Positions 10,683 through 23,545 are shown, counted from the stretch's first letter. The stretch: DNA of 64,000 nucleotides from Tachypleus tridentatus (GCF_004210375.1 NC_134831.1:4836001-4900000); one strand, 5' to 3'. Program-made: numbers and translations. Notes: a model not told the origin generated them from the letters alone.

Positions 10683-11653
10683 GTGAGCACTCAGCAGCTC
10701 GAATAAAGCTCTAAGAAAAATATGGCATCACAGTGGAGGTTCAGCTATTTTTGTAATGGTTTGAAACATCAAGCTGTTAGGTTATTGTTGAATATCACGG
10801 TATATATTATATGTAAAGGCCTGTTTGTTTTGATATAACACTTTTCTGTGACTATACGTCTGTGTGTTAGGTAATATTGTTGTCGTGTTGGATGGTATCA
10901 AGAAATGTAACATTGTAATTTTCATATCAAAACATTGAAGGCCACATCTGGACACAGTACTAAGAAATGAAGACTGTATATTGGGTTACATTAATTAGCT
11001 AAAACATTAGTAAAGGAAACTATAATTACTACAATGGCTCAATACTTCAGGTTTCATTGTGCTTGAAAATTGTATTTTAGATGTATATCAGTTTATATTA
11101 ATTAAATACACCGTTAATGTACAAAGTTCTATACTTTTTAAATAGTTAGTGCAGAAACATTAGGATAAATAAACACGTTTTTTTTTTCTATATCGTATTT
11201 ATTTTTATTTCGTATTTTCTTATTAGAATATGAAATTTTTATGTTTTGTAGAGCAGAGATGGTGAATTTTGACGTTTTAGTAGTAAATCAGATTTAAACG
11301 AAACGTCTTTTGTTCTATAGGTAACAGTAACTAAACCCTTTTTTATTTCAGCCAACGTTTCACCTTCGCAGCTTTATTGGGACTGGTAATATATGAACTG
11401 GAAACTACAATTGTTCTTACGAAGCCGTTAAGGCGAAACGTTGGCTGAAATAAAAAGTTTTATTTTTCATTATCGTTAAAAAATGAAGAACATTTCTTTC
11501 TGACGTCATTATGAGAATTGAAAGTTACAACACAGAACTAATCAATACCGTAGGTATTGGATGGTGGTAACTTCGTTTTAAGAGATAACCCTACTTTTGA
11601 ATAACTGGTCATTACGCAGGCGTTCCATATTTAGATAATATCTCTATCACAAG
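10683..11653 (+). other. Guanylyl cyclase intron d-e
   Basis: Mostly AT-rich DNA, with the fold-back at 11340-11456. The acceptor TATCACAAG just before 11654 has a weak pyrimidine tract, but phase and protein homology fix it. Confidence 0.8.
11340..11456. repeat. Inverted repeat (fold-back), perfect 22-base arms
   Basis: The arms at 11340-11361 and 11435-11456 are exact reverse complements. Each, read outward, is GAAACGTTGGCTGAAATAAA plus A's; the spacer is 73 bases. The right arm is preceded by CTTACGAAGCCGTTAAGGC, where GCC-GTTAA-GGC can form a small hairpin. Confidence 0.85.
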
Positions 11654-11897
11654 GTTGTTGACTTGCTGAACGACCTGTACACATGTTTCGATTCCATCAT
11701 CGGTAACTATGACGTTTATAAAGTGGAGACAATTGGAGATGCGTACATGGTGGTAAGTGGGCTACCTTTGAGGAATGGTGACAAGCACGCTGGTGAAATT
11801 GCTTCCATGGCTCTACACCTTTTAGGGACGATCCAGAACTTTGAAATAAGGCACAGGAAAGGAGAGCAATTGAAACTAAGAATTGGTGTCCATTCTG
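11654..11897 (+). CDS. Receptor guanylyl cyclase, exon e (catalytic core)
   Basis: Phase 0 in, phase 1 out; donor GTAAGT at 11898. It encodes [16 protein letters not shown], then [59 protein letters not shown] provides the second metal-binding Asp and the Glu that recognises the guanine base; adenylyl cyclases have Lys at that position. The protein matches the NPR-type consensus almost without gaps. The downstream intron has a 51-bp minisatellite that stays open on the same strand. Confidence 0.97.
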
Positions 11898-12176
11898 GTA
11901 AGTTGTACATACTACTGCGTCTGTTTGTCATCTACTGTTATATAGGAAAGACGTAAGCATGTTTAAGGATAGTTCATAACTCAGAGGACCAGTTAAAATT
12001 AAGAATTGAGACTTATTTCCATAATACATATGTTTTTTTTCATTCTTAAAGAAACATAAGTATATTTTGGAATAATCTAGACACCGAAATAAGACTCGAT
12101 GTACAGGAAGACCGTAAGAAAAAAAATATTGGTTTTTGAATCGTGGAGTAGTGAATGAGTAAAATGGTTTGAATAA

Positions 12177-13506
12177 TGAGCTATTTTACGTATTAAACGA
12201 ATTACTCCTGTACCAGAACACAAACATTATTCTATTTTACGTATTAAACGAATTACTCCTGTACCAGAACACAAACATTATTCTATTTTACGTATTAAAC
12301 GAATTACTCCTGTACCAGAACACAGACATTATTCTATTTTACGTATTAAACGAATTACTCCTGTACCAGAACACAAACATTATTCTATTTTACGTATTAA
12401 ACGAATTACTCCTGTACCAGAACACAAACATTATTCTATTTTACGTATTAAACGAATTACTCCTGTACCAGAACACAAACATTATTCTATTTTACGTATT
12501 AAACGAATTACTCCTGTACCAGAACACAAACATTATTCTATTTTACGTATTAAACGAATTACTCCTGTACCAGAACACAAACATTATTCTATTTTACGTA
12601 TTAAACGAATTGCTTCTGTACCAGAACACAAACATTATTCTATTTTACGTATTAAACGAATTACTCCTGTACCAGAACACAAACATTATTCTATTTTACG
12701 TATTAAACGAATTACTCCTGTACCAGAACACAAACATTATTCTATTTTACGTATTAAACGAATTACTCCTGTACCAGAACACAAACATTATTCTATTTTA
12801 CGTATTAAACGAATTACTCCTGTACCAGAACACAAACATTATTCTATTTTACGTATTAAACGAATTACTCCTGTACCAGAACACAAACATTATTCCATTT
12901 TACGTATTAAACGAATTACTCCTGTACCAGAACACAAACATTATTCTATTTTACGTATTAAACGAATTACTCCTGTACCAGAACACAAACATTATTCTAT
13001 TTTACGTATTAAACGAATTACTCCTGTACCAGAACACAAACATTATTCCATTTTACGTATTAAACGAATTACTCCTGTACCAGAACACAAACATTATTCT
13101 ATTTTACGTATTAAACGAATTGCTCCTGTACCAGAACACAAACATTATTCCATTTTACGTATTAAACGAATTACTCCTGTACCAGAACACAAACATTATT
13201 CTATTTTACGTATTAAACGAATTATTCCTGTACCAGAACACAAACATTATTCTATTTTACGTATTAAACGAATTACTCCTGTACCAGAACACAAACATTA
13301 TTCTATTTTACGTATTAAACGAATTACTCCTGTACCAGAACACAAACATTATTCTATTTTACGTATTAAACGAATTACTCCTGTACCAGAACACAAACAT
13401 TATTCTATTTTACGTATTAAACGAATTACTCCTGTACCAGAACACAAACATTATTCCATTTTACGTATTAAACGAATTGCTCCTGTACCAGAACACAAAC
13501 ATTATA
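12177..13506. repeat. 51-bp minisatellite, about 26 near-identical copies
   Basis: The unit combines ATTCTATTTTACGTATTAAA, CGAATTACTCCTGTACCAGA and ACACAAACATT. Copies are almost identical: T/C in ATTCTATTT/ATTCCATTT (C near 12892, 13045, 13147 and 13453), A/G in ATTACT/ATTGCT (G near 12609, 13119 and 13476) and a few single changes. Because 51 is divisible by three and the unit has no plus-strand stop in one frame, an open frame of 451 codons (12169-13524) crosses the array. It is intronic and I do not call it a gene. Confidence 0.97.
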
Positions 13507-13799
13507 TATGACGATCGTATCTAACACTTTATTATTATAGATATTTTTTCTCTCACTCTTATATTAACAAAGCTTGTTTTAAACTAAAGATTATAGTGAT
13601 GGCATTTATCTGGCGGATAAATGATTTATCTGCTTTGTAGGTATGATATGTGAGATTCTACGTATAGGAAAACGTCATTTAAGTCATTTTTGTACAGTAA
13701 TACGAAAAGGTAAAAACCAAAGTTGACCAGTACATTTATAATGGTAATTCCAATATCTGGATTGTTTGGATTTGCTTTCATGTATTTATTATAGTTCTA

Positions 13800-14330
13800 A
13801 CCAGTAGGTTATATAAATATGGCTGTATGAAGTCTTTGTCGTGTGTTCTATTATGTTACATTAATTAATGTGTTTGTAAGAAGTCCTTGTTATGTATTCT
13901 AGTAGGTTAAGTAAGTATGATTATATGAAGTCCTTGTTATGTATTCTGGTAGATTATGTAATTATGATGTCCTTGTCGTGTACTATAGTAGGTTACGTTA
14001 GTATGATTATATGAAGTTCTTTTTATGTACTCTGGTAGGTTATGTAGGTATGATTATATGAAGTCCTTGTTATGCACTCTAATAGGTTACGTCACTACGA
14101 TTATATATAGTCTTTGTTATGTACTCTAATAAGCTATTTGAGTATGATTGTATGAAGTCATTGTTATGTACTCTAATAAGTTATTTGAGTATAACTGTAT
14201 ATAGTCCTTGTTATGTACTCTAATAGGTTACGTCAGTATGATTGTATGTAGTCCTTGTTATGTACTCTAATAGGTTACGTCAGTATGATTGTATGTAGTC
14301 CTTGTTATGTACTCTAATAGTTGTTATTGT
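13800..14330. repeat. Minisatellite of about 47 bp, about 11 diverged copies
   Basis: Unit landmarks TAGGTTACGTCAGTATGATT, GTATGTAGTCCTTGTTATG and TACTCTAA. Early copies are more diverged; the last three are nearly identical, so growth was more recent at the right end. Confidence 0.9.
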
Positions 14331-15030
14331 ATACGTTCCTATTTTTAGTACTTTAATCGTGCACGTTACTTCATAGAGGAAGAAAGTCCAACGCTCGTGC
14401 TTGCTGGTATCTTGTCCATGTCAGCCTATTTTCTGGTGACCGTGAGCACTTTGGAATATCCCAAGTTAGATATATAGATATGATTATAAATACGGTTTTT
14501 GTTGAGTGACTTGGATCTCTACGAAAGTCCATTTACTTTCAGGACCATGTCACACACATTTGTTTTTGTTCTAAGACGAGGTATATTTTATTTTTGTAAT
14601 AAATAACCCAGCTGAGGAATTAAAAAAATATATTTGCGACTAGGATTTACTATTTAAATATTTGTTATATATATATATATATATATATGTACACACACGT
14701 ATAATCACTTCTTGTGTTGTGATATAATTCATGTGTATACATGTGTTTTTTCTGCCTATTCATTAGTTTTGTTTTAAAACCATAACAAAAACTTAAGCCT
14801 TACGAACTAGACTCAAACAGCCTCTTACAAATTTAAAGTACCGTGAAAAACATTTGCGTGACGTGGCTTTAACAACATATTTTGCGTCACTCGTGTGTGA
14901 GTCACACGGAACGTTACGGTATAACCATATCACATATATTAGCGACGGGGTAGTGAAAGTGTTAATACATATACTATCAACAAAGTAGTGCTGTAATTTA
15001 CTTAGACGAACGTACATACGTGTTACCTAA

Positions 15031-15986
<956 letters not shown>

Positions 15987-16078
15987 CGTTAAAGATTCAT
16001 GTAAGTAAAGCAACGAAGACCATCCTTGACAAAATTGATGGTTATGTTTATGAAGAAAGAGGGCTGATAAACGTAAAG
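15987..16078 (+). CDS. Receptor guanylyl cyclase, exon g (end of catalytic domain)
   Basis: Phase 1 in, phase 0 out; donor GTAAGA at 16079. It encodes ALKIHVSKATKTILDKIDGY then VYEERGLINVK. ALKIH(V/L)S follows RMES(N/T)GE in membrane cyclases, and the RG.I.VKGKG turn (finished in exon h) ends the catalytic fold. It reads through without damage. Confidence 0.95.
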
Positions 16079-17345
16079 GTAAGATAAATCAGAATATATC
16101 TAATGAACCTATAATTACATTTTTTTTGGATCCTTGAATAATGTAAGTAGTGTTTGGTTTTTATGAATTGGAAGACACTGGACAACTAGAAGTCAGTGAA
16201 CCTTCGCCTATGTTTATTATTATTTGTGTTGGGGAGAAATAGAAAACAGAAATGCTACGTGAACTATGCGGAAAACTAAAGTTAAGCCTAAAAATAACCA
16301 ACATTGTGCTATCAAGACTTTTTTCTGTGTTATAAAATTTGTACGTAACTTGCTTATTTTTTCACTTCAGTTGAATTATTGGAAAAAAGCTCTTACTGAA
16401 TAAACTAAGCCTTTAACTAAATAGCTTTCACTGAATAAACTAAGCCTTTAACTACTTCCATTCGTTTTGTAAAAAAAAAAATATTTAAACGTACAAAGAC
16501 TTAAAACTATATTGATCCTAATGGCGAAGCACGTGTATGTCGTCTCTTTATCTATCGTCTGCTGTGTGTTCTACGTCTGTATTCTTATTACTGGTAACCC
16601 TATATCACGTTACTATTGTAAAAAGTATTAAATTACAGATAAAAATAATGAATTATTTTTAGTTGGGACACACTCGTTTATACCAGCAACTGTTTAAAAC
16701 TCCACAAACAGCTTAAGCTAAAATTCTAAGAGGGAACAAAATAATAAAAGGGGATTACCAGTCAATACCGGAACAGCTAACGATTTCATTTCTTGTATTT
16801 TTGATATCAGTGGTGTTCATACTTGGTATTTTTTAACGTCAACGACGTCTTATACGACACACGTGATAAAAGGTCCTGACAGGAGGACTCAATGTTCAGT
16901 CCTAGCGGTCTCTAATTTAAGTATTTGACCAAAGGAAAGAAAACCAGTCTAACTGCCTACACAGCTACACTTAAGCGAGCATCGGTACTGACCGTCAGTC
17001 TTATAATGCAGCTCAAAGCACAGATTTTTTTATCAAAGTGTTGCTGATTCGAACGTTGGGCTTCACATATGGTATACCGACATGTTAGCCACTACATCAC
17101 TTCCGAGTCAGCAATTATAAACAAATAAGAACTAGATACATTGTTAATATCTGTCGAAAGAGCTATTTGTCTTGTTATTACATGATCAATAAGAGATCCC
17201 TATGCATGGGCCGGTAAACAATATTCTAGCACGTATGAGTTACCTTTCTCGCTATCTCTTGGACTTTTCCAAACATAAACTCACCCATTAACGGTTGGAA
17301 CTGAATACTTACATTACAGAAACTGTGAAATTTGATTATGAGAAC

Positions 17346-17436
17346 ACGTTTACTGACACTAGTTGGGTGTAAATTATATTAAATAATTCTATTTATTATT
17401 TCATATAATTTACACCCAACTAGTTTTGGTAAACGT
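17346..17436. repeat. Inverted repeat with arms of about 33 bases
   Basis: Perfect 22-base arms at 17358-17379 and 17403-17424 (starting ACTAGTTGGGTGTAAATTAT), extended outward by ACGTTTAC (17346-17353) against GTAAACGT (17429-17436) with a few mismatches between. The loop is 23 bases. A fold-back or MITE-like relic; no clear target duplication. Confidence 0.85.
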
Positions 17437-17483
17437 CATATTTTGTAATTGTTACTCTTAACACATCAGCACAATGTGTCTTA

Positions 17484-17757
17484 GGCCCGGCATGATCAGG
17501 TGGTTGAGGGACTCGACTCGTAATCCGAGGGTCGGGGGTTCAAATCCCCGTCACATCTAATATGCTCGCCCTTTCAGCCATGGGGTGTTATAATGTGTCG
17601 GTCAATCCCACTATTCGTTGGTAAAAGAGTAGCCCAAGAGTTGGCAGTGGGTAGTGAGGACTAGCTGCCTTCCCTCTAGTCTTACGCTGCTAAATTAGGG
17701 ACGGCTAGCGCAGATAGCCTTCGAGTAGCTTTGTGCGAAATTCAAAACCAATCAAAC
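17484..17757 (+). mobile_element. SINE F1, full length
   Basis: Head GCCCGGCATGATCAGGTGG, B box GGGGTTCAAATCCCC, normal body and tail TGTGCGAAATTCAAAACCAA. Exact 12-base target duplication CAATGTGTCTTA at 17472-17483 and 17758-17769. Confidence 0.93.
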
Positions 17758-17999
17758 CAATGTGTCTTAAAGTTAAAAATAATTAAGAATTATTGGATGT
17801 ATGATAATTTTACTACACGTTGAAATTAATGTCGAATAAACTTATTAACTGTACTGTCACATGTGAACGTCTTAGCTCATTTTTGTTATAAACTTATTAA
17901 ACTGCATTTAAACTGACTCTTATAGAAAACTACATCAACAAATAACTGTCTTAACAGGTTGGCTTTTGAACCAGTGAATCTTTGTTTCTTTATTGTTAA

Positions 18000-18092
18000 G
18001 CACAAAGCTGCACAAAGTTAAGCTCTTGACGAATTTAAAAACTCGGGTTGTAACGCGTTATAAAAGTCTTGATTTACTGCTGAGCTACTGTA
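18000..18092 (-). mobile_element. SINE F3 remnant
   Basis: TTAAGCACAAAGCTGCACAA to GATTTACTGCTGAGCTACTG, in F3 order but eroded. Confidence 0.6.
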
Positions 18093-18648
18093 AGATTCTG
18101 AAAGTTAGAGACGATAGTGACTAGTTTATATTATGAATGAGAGGTAGGAGGTGCCCGTTCCTTGTCTTCTTACTACAAGAAAAAAATAAAACAGTAAAAA
18201 CCATACAACCCGAGCGCTTTCGAAAGGTGGATCTTTCGTTCTCAGGGGAGAAATATGGCTGCAGGAGAAATGCCTGAATTTCAAAAAATAATTATAATGG
18301 GATCCTATGAATAATTCTAACGCTTTAATGAACTTGCTAGAGTATACACCTTTCAAAGTTGTTTAGGTGTTAAGTATTGTATTGCATTTTGATGAACCTA
18401 ACAGAGTCTAAACCATTCAATTGTTTTTAGGTTCTAGATGATGTACTGATATATATATTGTATATATATATATATCTAACAGAGGAGTCTAACAGAATAC
18501 CAACCTTGCAAAATTACGTGTTTCACTGATATGTCTGTATTTCGATGAGACTGACATAATATAAATCTTTCAAAATTGTTTAGGTGGTATACTGATATGT
18601 CTATTGTGTTTTGTTTCTGCCAATTGAACATTGATTTTGATGTTCCAG

Positions 18649-18780
18649 GGAAAAGGGGAAATGCAAACCTACTGGCTTCTGGAGAAGACAAAACATCGAT
18701 CTTCTGATGTCTACGAGTGTACATCTGAAGACAAAGGAAGCAGTTCCAGTGTATCTACAACCGGAGATAACACGTTCTAA
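18649..18780 (+). CDS. Receptor guanylyl cyclase, exon h (C-terminus and stop)
   Basis: Acceptor TTTTGATGTTCCAG; phase 0. It encodes GKGEMQTYWLLEKTKHRSSD and a Ser/Thr-rich tail (KGSSSSVSTTGDNTF), then TAA at 18778-18780. GKG...TYWL closes the catalytic domain in all membrane cyclases. The tail after YWLLEK is about 31 residues, short and serine-rich like the NPR group, without the long C-terminal extension of some invertebrate receptor cyclases. The eight exons sum to 1169 bases and give 388 whole codons plus the stop, with no frame conflict. Confidence 0.95.
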   Translation, partial: GKGEMQTYWLLEKTKHRSSDVYECTSEDKGSSSSVSTTGDNTF

Positions 18781-19402
18781 GAAACCGGCGTATCGGGGAA
18801 CTCAGTTATTCACTAGTCTCAGCATTGTCCTGATTTACGAGTATTTTTTAATAAGGAAACTGTGAGAAAGAAGGACAAGACCGTTGGAAGTGAAACATGT
18901 GACAGGAGAAGGCTTAATCAGGACTTTAGCAGCTGCTTAACCCTCTTCAGGAATATAAGACTACTGGGAAACATTCAACATGGTGACTCAAACAAGGGTT
19001 ACAGATCTGCAGAGGTAATCTCAGTAACCGAGAAAATGTGTGAACAATAGAGGAGTAGTTCAAATGTCAGAAAGGGGCGTGGCAGCTGTTTGTGTCCTAA
19101 CTTTTGTCTTAAAGGAAAGTTTAGCTTTTTGAAGCTGGCATTTTTATGACTTCGTATTTCAAGTTATATATTTGAAATAACTTTAAGTTTATAAGTTAAT
19201 CACTCATATTTGCTGTAAGCAATTTATTTTAGTATCGCCACCTTTATTTTTTGTTTGTTTTTTAACGCACAAACTTTCAGCTCAGTTATCCGAGTCTTTT
19301 TTAATGTACTAGATCAGTCTTTAACTTATTTTAGTTAAATCTTGCTTCACGATTTAATGGAACCCGGATATAATGTCTGTCGTAAAAGGAATACAAAATA
19401 AA
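18781..19402 (+). other. Probable 3' UTR of the guanylyl cyclase
   Basis: No further coding potential follows the stop. The first plausible polyadenylation signal I see is AATAAA at 19397-19402. The extent is inferred; a transcript would be needed to fix the cleavage site. Confidence 0.4.
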
Positions 19403-20876
19403 TAAGTTTACAGGTACATGAAATTATATTATTTACATTTACGATATAATTTTCTTTCTAATGTGTTTATTAACTTCGCTGTTTGTTTTAAGCAAAATCT
19501 TTCATAATTGGCTATTACTGCTCTATCCACTATAGGTATCGAACTCCTAACATCAGCATATTTAAAAACATAAGGTAAAAACCTCCCTACTAAAAGTATT
19601 TGGTTTTCTCTTCACAGAAGGAATCCTTATTCCGATATGGTGTGACACATTCTTGGGTTTAATTATTGTTGTAATTTTGCATAATAGGTTCTCTATGGAT
19701 TCTGAAAAGTGACTGGCGTGTCTCCTTTATTGTGTTTCACAAACTCAACCAACGGGTGCTGTTTTAACACCACTTGATGCTCTGTGAACTTTTGTCAAGT
19801 TAGTTTGTTTAAAACTTGTCAACAAATAGTTTAACTTGAAAAAGTTCGAGAGAACTTTTAATTTTAGAGTTCTGTAACGCTCTGGAAGTTTAAGAATACG
19901 TTTATCACAAACTTTTTGATTTCTATAGGCAATTAGACATTAAGAGATTTTACTCGCAAAGGTCTCGCATCAAGTAACGCCACTTCAGAATTCTTCGTGA
20001 CTGGGAACAATACGAAAATGTTCAACTACCTATCTGTGTGTTTTATGACCCAGCTCATCCGTCACCTTAGAAAGTGGCCGAACCCGTTATTTTTATCTCA
20101 GAAGGCGGCAGTGATGGCTTTTTCGCACGACGCAAAACGTGAATACCAATTTATCAAATTAGCAACTTCCTCGCGAGCTCTCAGGGGTGGTACCACATGC
20201 TCGTGGCCACGTCGGTTATAGTAATGTTTTAGCGATTATGTTGCAAAGAGGATTTCTTGATAAGTGAACGTTTGTAGCGCTCTAACATCACGTTTGATTA
20301 ACCCTGACGTTTCTTCTGTTATTAAAGCTACAATAAAGGTATTTAATTTCTTTTCCTTCACGTGCAATTCACGACTTTAACACGTTGGCTCCCAAGCCTA
20401 TTTTGAAAATACTTTCCAGGGTCTCTCTAGTCATTTTACAATTACTTGTTTTAGAAAGAGTGTATATGTAGCTGTTGTGTCCCAGCCAATAAGTGGTCCT
20501 TAAAAAGAAAATAGAGCAAACCTCGCTGGTGGATCGTGTGGAGCACTTTAACAATACTAATCTACCCTTCTAATTTCTTTGCAGCTGCTCTCATTAAGGT
20601 ATCTTGCAACACATGTGAACTGACTCATTCTACAAGTTCAAGGGGTGTGTTGGATCCTACGGCTGGGTAAAGTAAAGGTTTATGTATCTTGCACAGTTGG
20701 TAACTGGTAGTTACGTGTAATGATTAAATCCTATAATTAATCATGGTATGTTGTTTATTAGGGCTATCTCAAAGTTTATTTAATACTCGGCACTTCTCAT
20801 ACCTTTTCAGTTTATCTTCTTAGTATTTTGCCATACTTAAACAAAAGTTTGGTGACTTGTAATATACAATGTAATG
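19403..20876. other. Intergenic; SINE remnant and a GC-richer patch
   Basis: A very degenerate F3-like stretch lies near 19480-19605 (GGTATCGAACTCCTAACATC). A GC-richer patch at about 19960-20225 holds an open frame of 74 codons (19997-20221) that resembles nothing I know. No exon is supported. Confidence 0.5.
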
Positions 20877-20887
20877 CTTTAGCTATG

Positions 20888-21153
20888 GTCAGGTGGTTAG
20901 GGTGTTTAACTCGTAATCTGAGGGTCTCGGGTTCGAATCCCCGTCCCACCAAACAAATTCGCTCTTTCAGCAGTGGGGACGTTATAACGTGACGGTCACT
21001 CTCACTATTCGTTGGTAAAAGAATAACCTAACACTTGGCGGTGGGTGGTGATGACTAGCTGCTTTTTCTCTAGTCTTGCATTGATAAATTAGGGACGGCT
21101 AGCGCAGATAGCTCTCGTGAAGCTTTGCGCAAAATTCAAAACAAACAAACAAA
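20888..21153 (+). mobile_element. SINE F1
   Basis: Anticodon-loop motif CTCGTAA, B box GGGTTCGAATCCC and tail AGCTTTGCGCAAAATTC. Target duplication CTTTAGCTATG at 20877-20887 and 21154-21164; the first bases of the head are lost into it. Confidence 0.9.
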
Positions 21154-21547
21154 CTTTAGCTATGATCACTAAAGAAATAAAACATAGTTATATACAGCCA
21201 AACGTAACGTTGATCCTACATAAGTTGCAAATTGATATATGTGTTGTTATTTTAGTTGGCTTTACGGGTATGTTTAGTTACGTGATATCCATCTTTAAAC
21301 GTGCAAGCGAAATCAAGTTAATAGTTTATCAGTTGATTGACTAAATTTGCTAGCTGATGTTCAACTGCACTTTTTTTGTGAAATAAGTCAAAATCTATTT
21401 CTTTATAAATTATTGTAAGTCTTCACTTTGGTCACATAAACCTTCGATTTACGTAAATTTTAAGCGCTAGATATATATAAAAAAACATCTACCGTAACAG
21501 ATTAAACACCGCTGTATATGTACTATTTCATTTGAGACAATGAGAGA

Positions 21548-21655
21548 GTCCCTCGTTGGTACAGCGGTAAATTTACGGAGTTACAACTCTAAAATCAAGA
21601 GTTGCTTCCCTTTGGTGTCTCAGCAGATAGCCTGATGTGGTTTTGCTATAAGAAA
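21548..21655 (+). mobile_element. SINE F2
   Basis: TCCCTCGTTGGTACAGCGGT, TTACAACTCTAAAATCAAGA, then CTCAGCAGATAGCCTGATGT and GGTTTTGCTATAAGAAAG, the plus-strand form of the family. Confidence 0.8.
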
Positions 21656-23109
21656 GACATACGCTGAGAGAACTGAAAAATCAGTTTTAATGGAGACTTT
21701 AGTTACGTCATTATTCACGGAGTTTACTCAGTTTTCGCTCGACCATAGTGCTTAACAATCGGAACAGAGTTGATAATTTGTTGGACGTCTTACTAAACAT
21801 CTAGAAACACGAATGAGCTTCTTTAGTATTTTCTTCATTTATTGTCCTGAACCCATTAGCTGGGAAAGGAAAAAAGAGTAGTAGTTGCTATTAGGTTTGT
21901 TTCACTCTGCTCGAGTACAGGAAAATGGAATGGACCATCTGTTGGCTGGTCCTCATAATCTGATGAATCTGGTAATGAAATTCTTACGTATTCATAACGT
22001 AATCTTTGCACGTTGTATTCTCTTATTACGTGCTCTACGTCATTTCAAAGTGCTCTAAACAGTACTGAAAAACATTCTCATTTTATATAAGTGTTACTAG
22101 GATATATATATATAAACAGAGAAACGACGCGTTAGTTTTATGAGACACTGCAAATTTTTCAACGAACATTAATTAACCTGTTTGAACTACATTGTAAACC
22201 GTTCCAACTCAAGAGATTGTCGGTCTTCATCACTTCGACACGTGTTTGCCAATTTCGCCTGTGATTATAATTGATTTGTTTAAGTATTTTATCGTATCAA
22301 GCACATTTCGTTACGATGTTATTTTAGTTTTTTATCATCTAAGTTTCCTGTTTTTATACTTTTATCATAAAGTTTATTTTAATAGAATTATTTATGTTAA
22401 CTCTTTTCTACTGGTTATTTTATAACTTACGAAGTACGACTTTCGTGTCACATTTACTCACATTAGTTAACTTTAAACAACTCGGAAATAATTTTGTCAA
22501 GCTAGTAATAATATTGTCTTATAACAACGCAATATGTTTGTAGCATTTCGTACTTCATACCAAAGTTTTATTTTTCAACGTTTGTATAATTTTCGTAGAG
22601 TTAAAGTTGAGGAATTCACTGTTCATGCTGTAATTGAAATTGATTGTCACAAAGTTATGAGAAGTTAAAAATATTTTCGTTACTTGGTTCCATGCTTTCA
22701 AAAATATCGACTATTTATTTACCGGTTTCTGTACGTGTAATTGATAACTCTGTCTGATTTGTTTTTATTTAAAAACGTGAGCTAGTTACGAAAAAGTAAA
22801 GTATAATGTAGATTACGCAAATGTGTTTTGTATTGTGTACATATATACATTAAAGTGACTTGTTACAAGTGTCTTGTGTGGATGTATCATAATACATTAT
22901 AAACACCAGTCACTCGCTAACAATACAGTAGTGCCTATTTCTTATCTTTTGTAAATAATTGTGGCAACAAGTGGATATAGTACGTGTAACTTCAAGCTAA
23001 CATATATATATATGATTCTTTACACTTAAAACTTTATCTAGAAAATCAATTACAGGTTTGCCTTAAATGTAATAATTATTTGATCGCAATAAGTTTTATA
23101 ACTGAAAGG
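21656..23109. other. Intergenic, nothing recognised
   Basis: AT-rich DNA without long open frames, tandem repeats or SINE motifs that I can see. Confidence 0.5.
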
Positions 23110-23262
23110 CTTAGTCTGGTCTAGTGGTTAAGGAACTTCCAATTTGCGAGTTATAAGCTTCCTCAGAGATCGTGTTTACCTTTTCAGCCTTTTCTGCTAG
23201 ATTAGGCAAGGTTAGCACTGATGTTCTTCGAATAGCTTTGCGTGAAGTTCAAACGAAACTTG
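23110..23262 (+). mobile_element. SINE F1-related, shortened and diverged
   Basis: A-box-like TAGTCTGGTCTAGTGGTTAA, then CTTTTCAGCC, and a tail TTCGAATAGCTTTGCGTGAA. The central body is deleted. Confidence 0.65.
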
Positions 23263-23545
23263 TTTGTTTGTGTTTGAATTTCGCGCAAAGCTACACGAGG
23301 TCTATCTGCATTAACCCTTCCCTCCTCCCTAATTTAGCAATGTAAGACTAGAGGGAAGGCGGCTAGTCATCACCAACCACCGCCAACTCTTGGGCTTCTC
23401 TTTTACCAACGAAAAGTGGGATTGATCGTCACATTATAACGCCCCCACGGCTGGGAGGGCGAGCATGTTTGGCGCGACTCGGGCGCGAACCCGCGACCCG
23501 CAGATTACGAAGCGCACGCCTTAACGCGCTAGGCCATGCCAGGCC
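23263..23545 (-). mobile_element. SINE F1, CpG-rich subfamily
   Basis: Tail AATTTCGCGCAAAGCTACAC, head GCTAGGCCATGCCAGGCC. The tRNA-like part keeps many CpGs (GGCGCGACTCGGGCGCGAAC), as in the copies near 35.2, 40.5, 48.3 and 58.7 kb. It abuts the preceding copy. Confidence 0.92.

Larger units (their letters stand above)
16079..18648 (+). other. Guanylyl cyclase intron g-h
   Basis: It contains a 39-base direct duplication (about 16388-16455), a long inverted repeat (17346-17436), an F1 SINE and an F3 remnant. The stretch 16456-17345 has no feature I can name. Confidence 0.85.

Noticed and set aside
12169..13524. A 451-residue repetitive protein as a real gene
   Set aside because: It is a 51-bp minisatellite inside an intron; the open frame follows from a unit length divisible by three without a stop.
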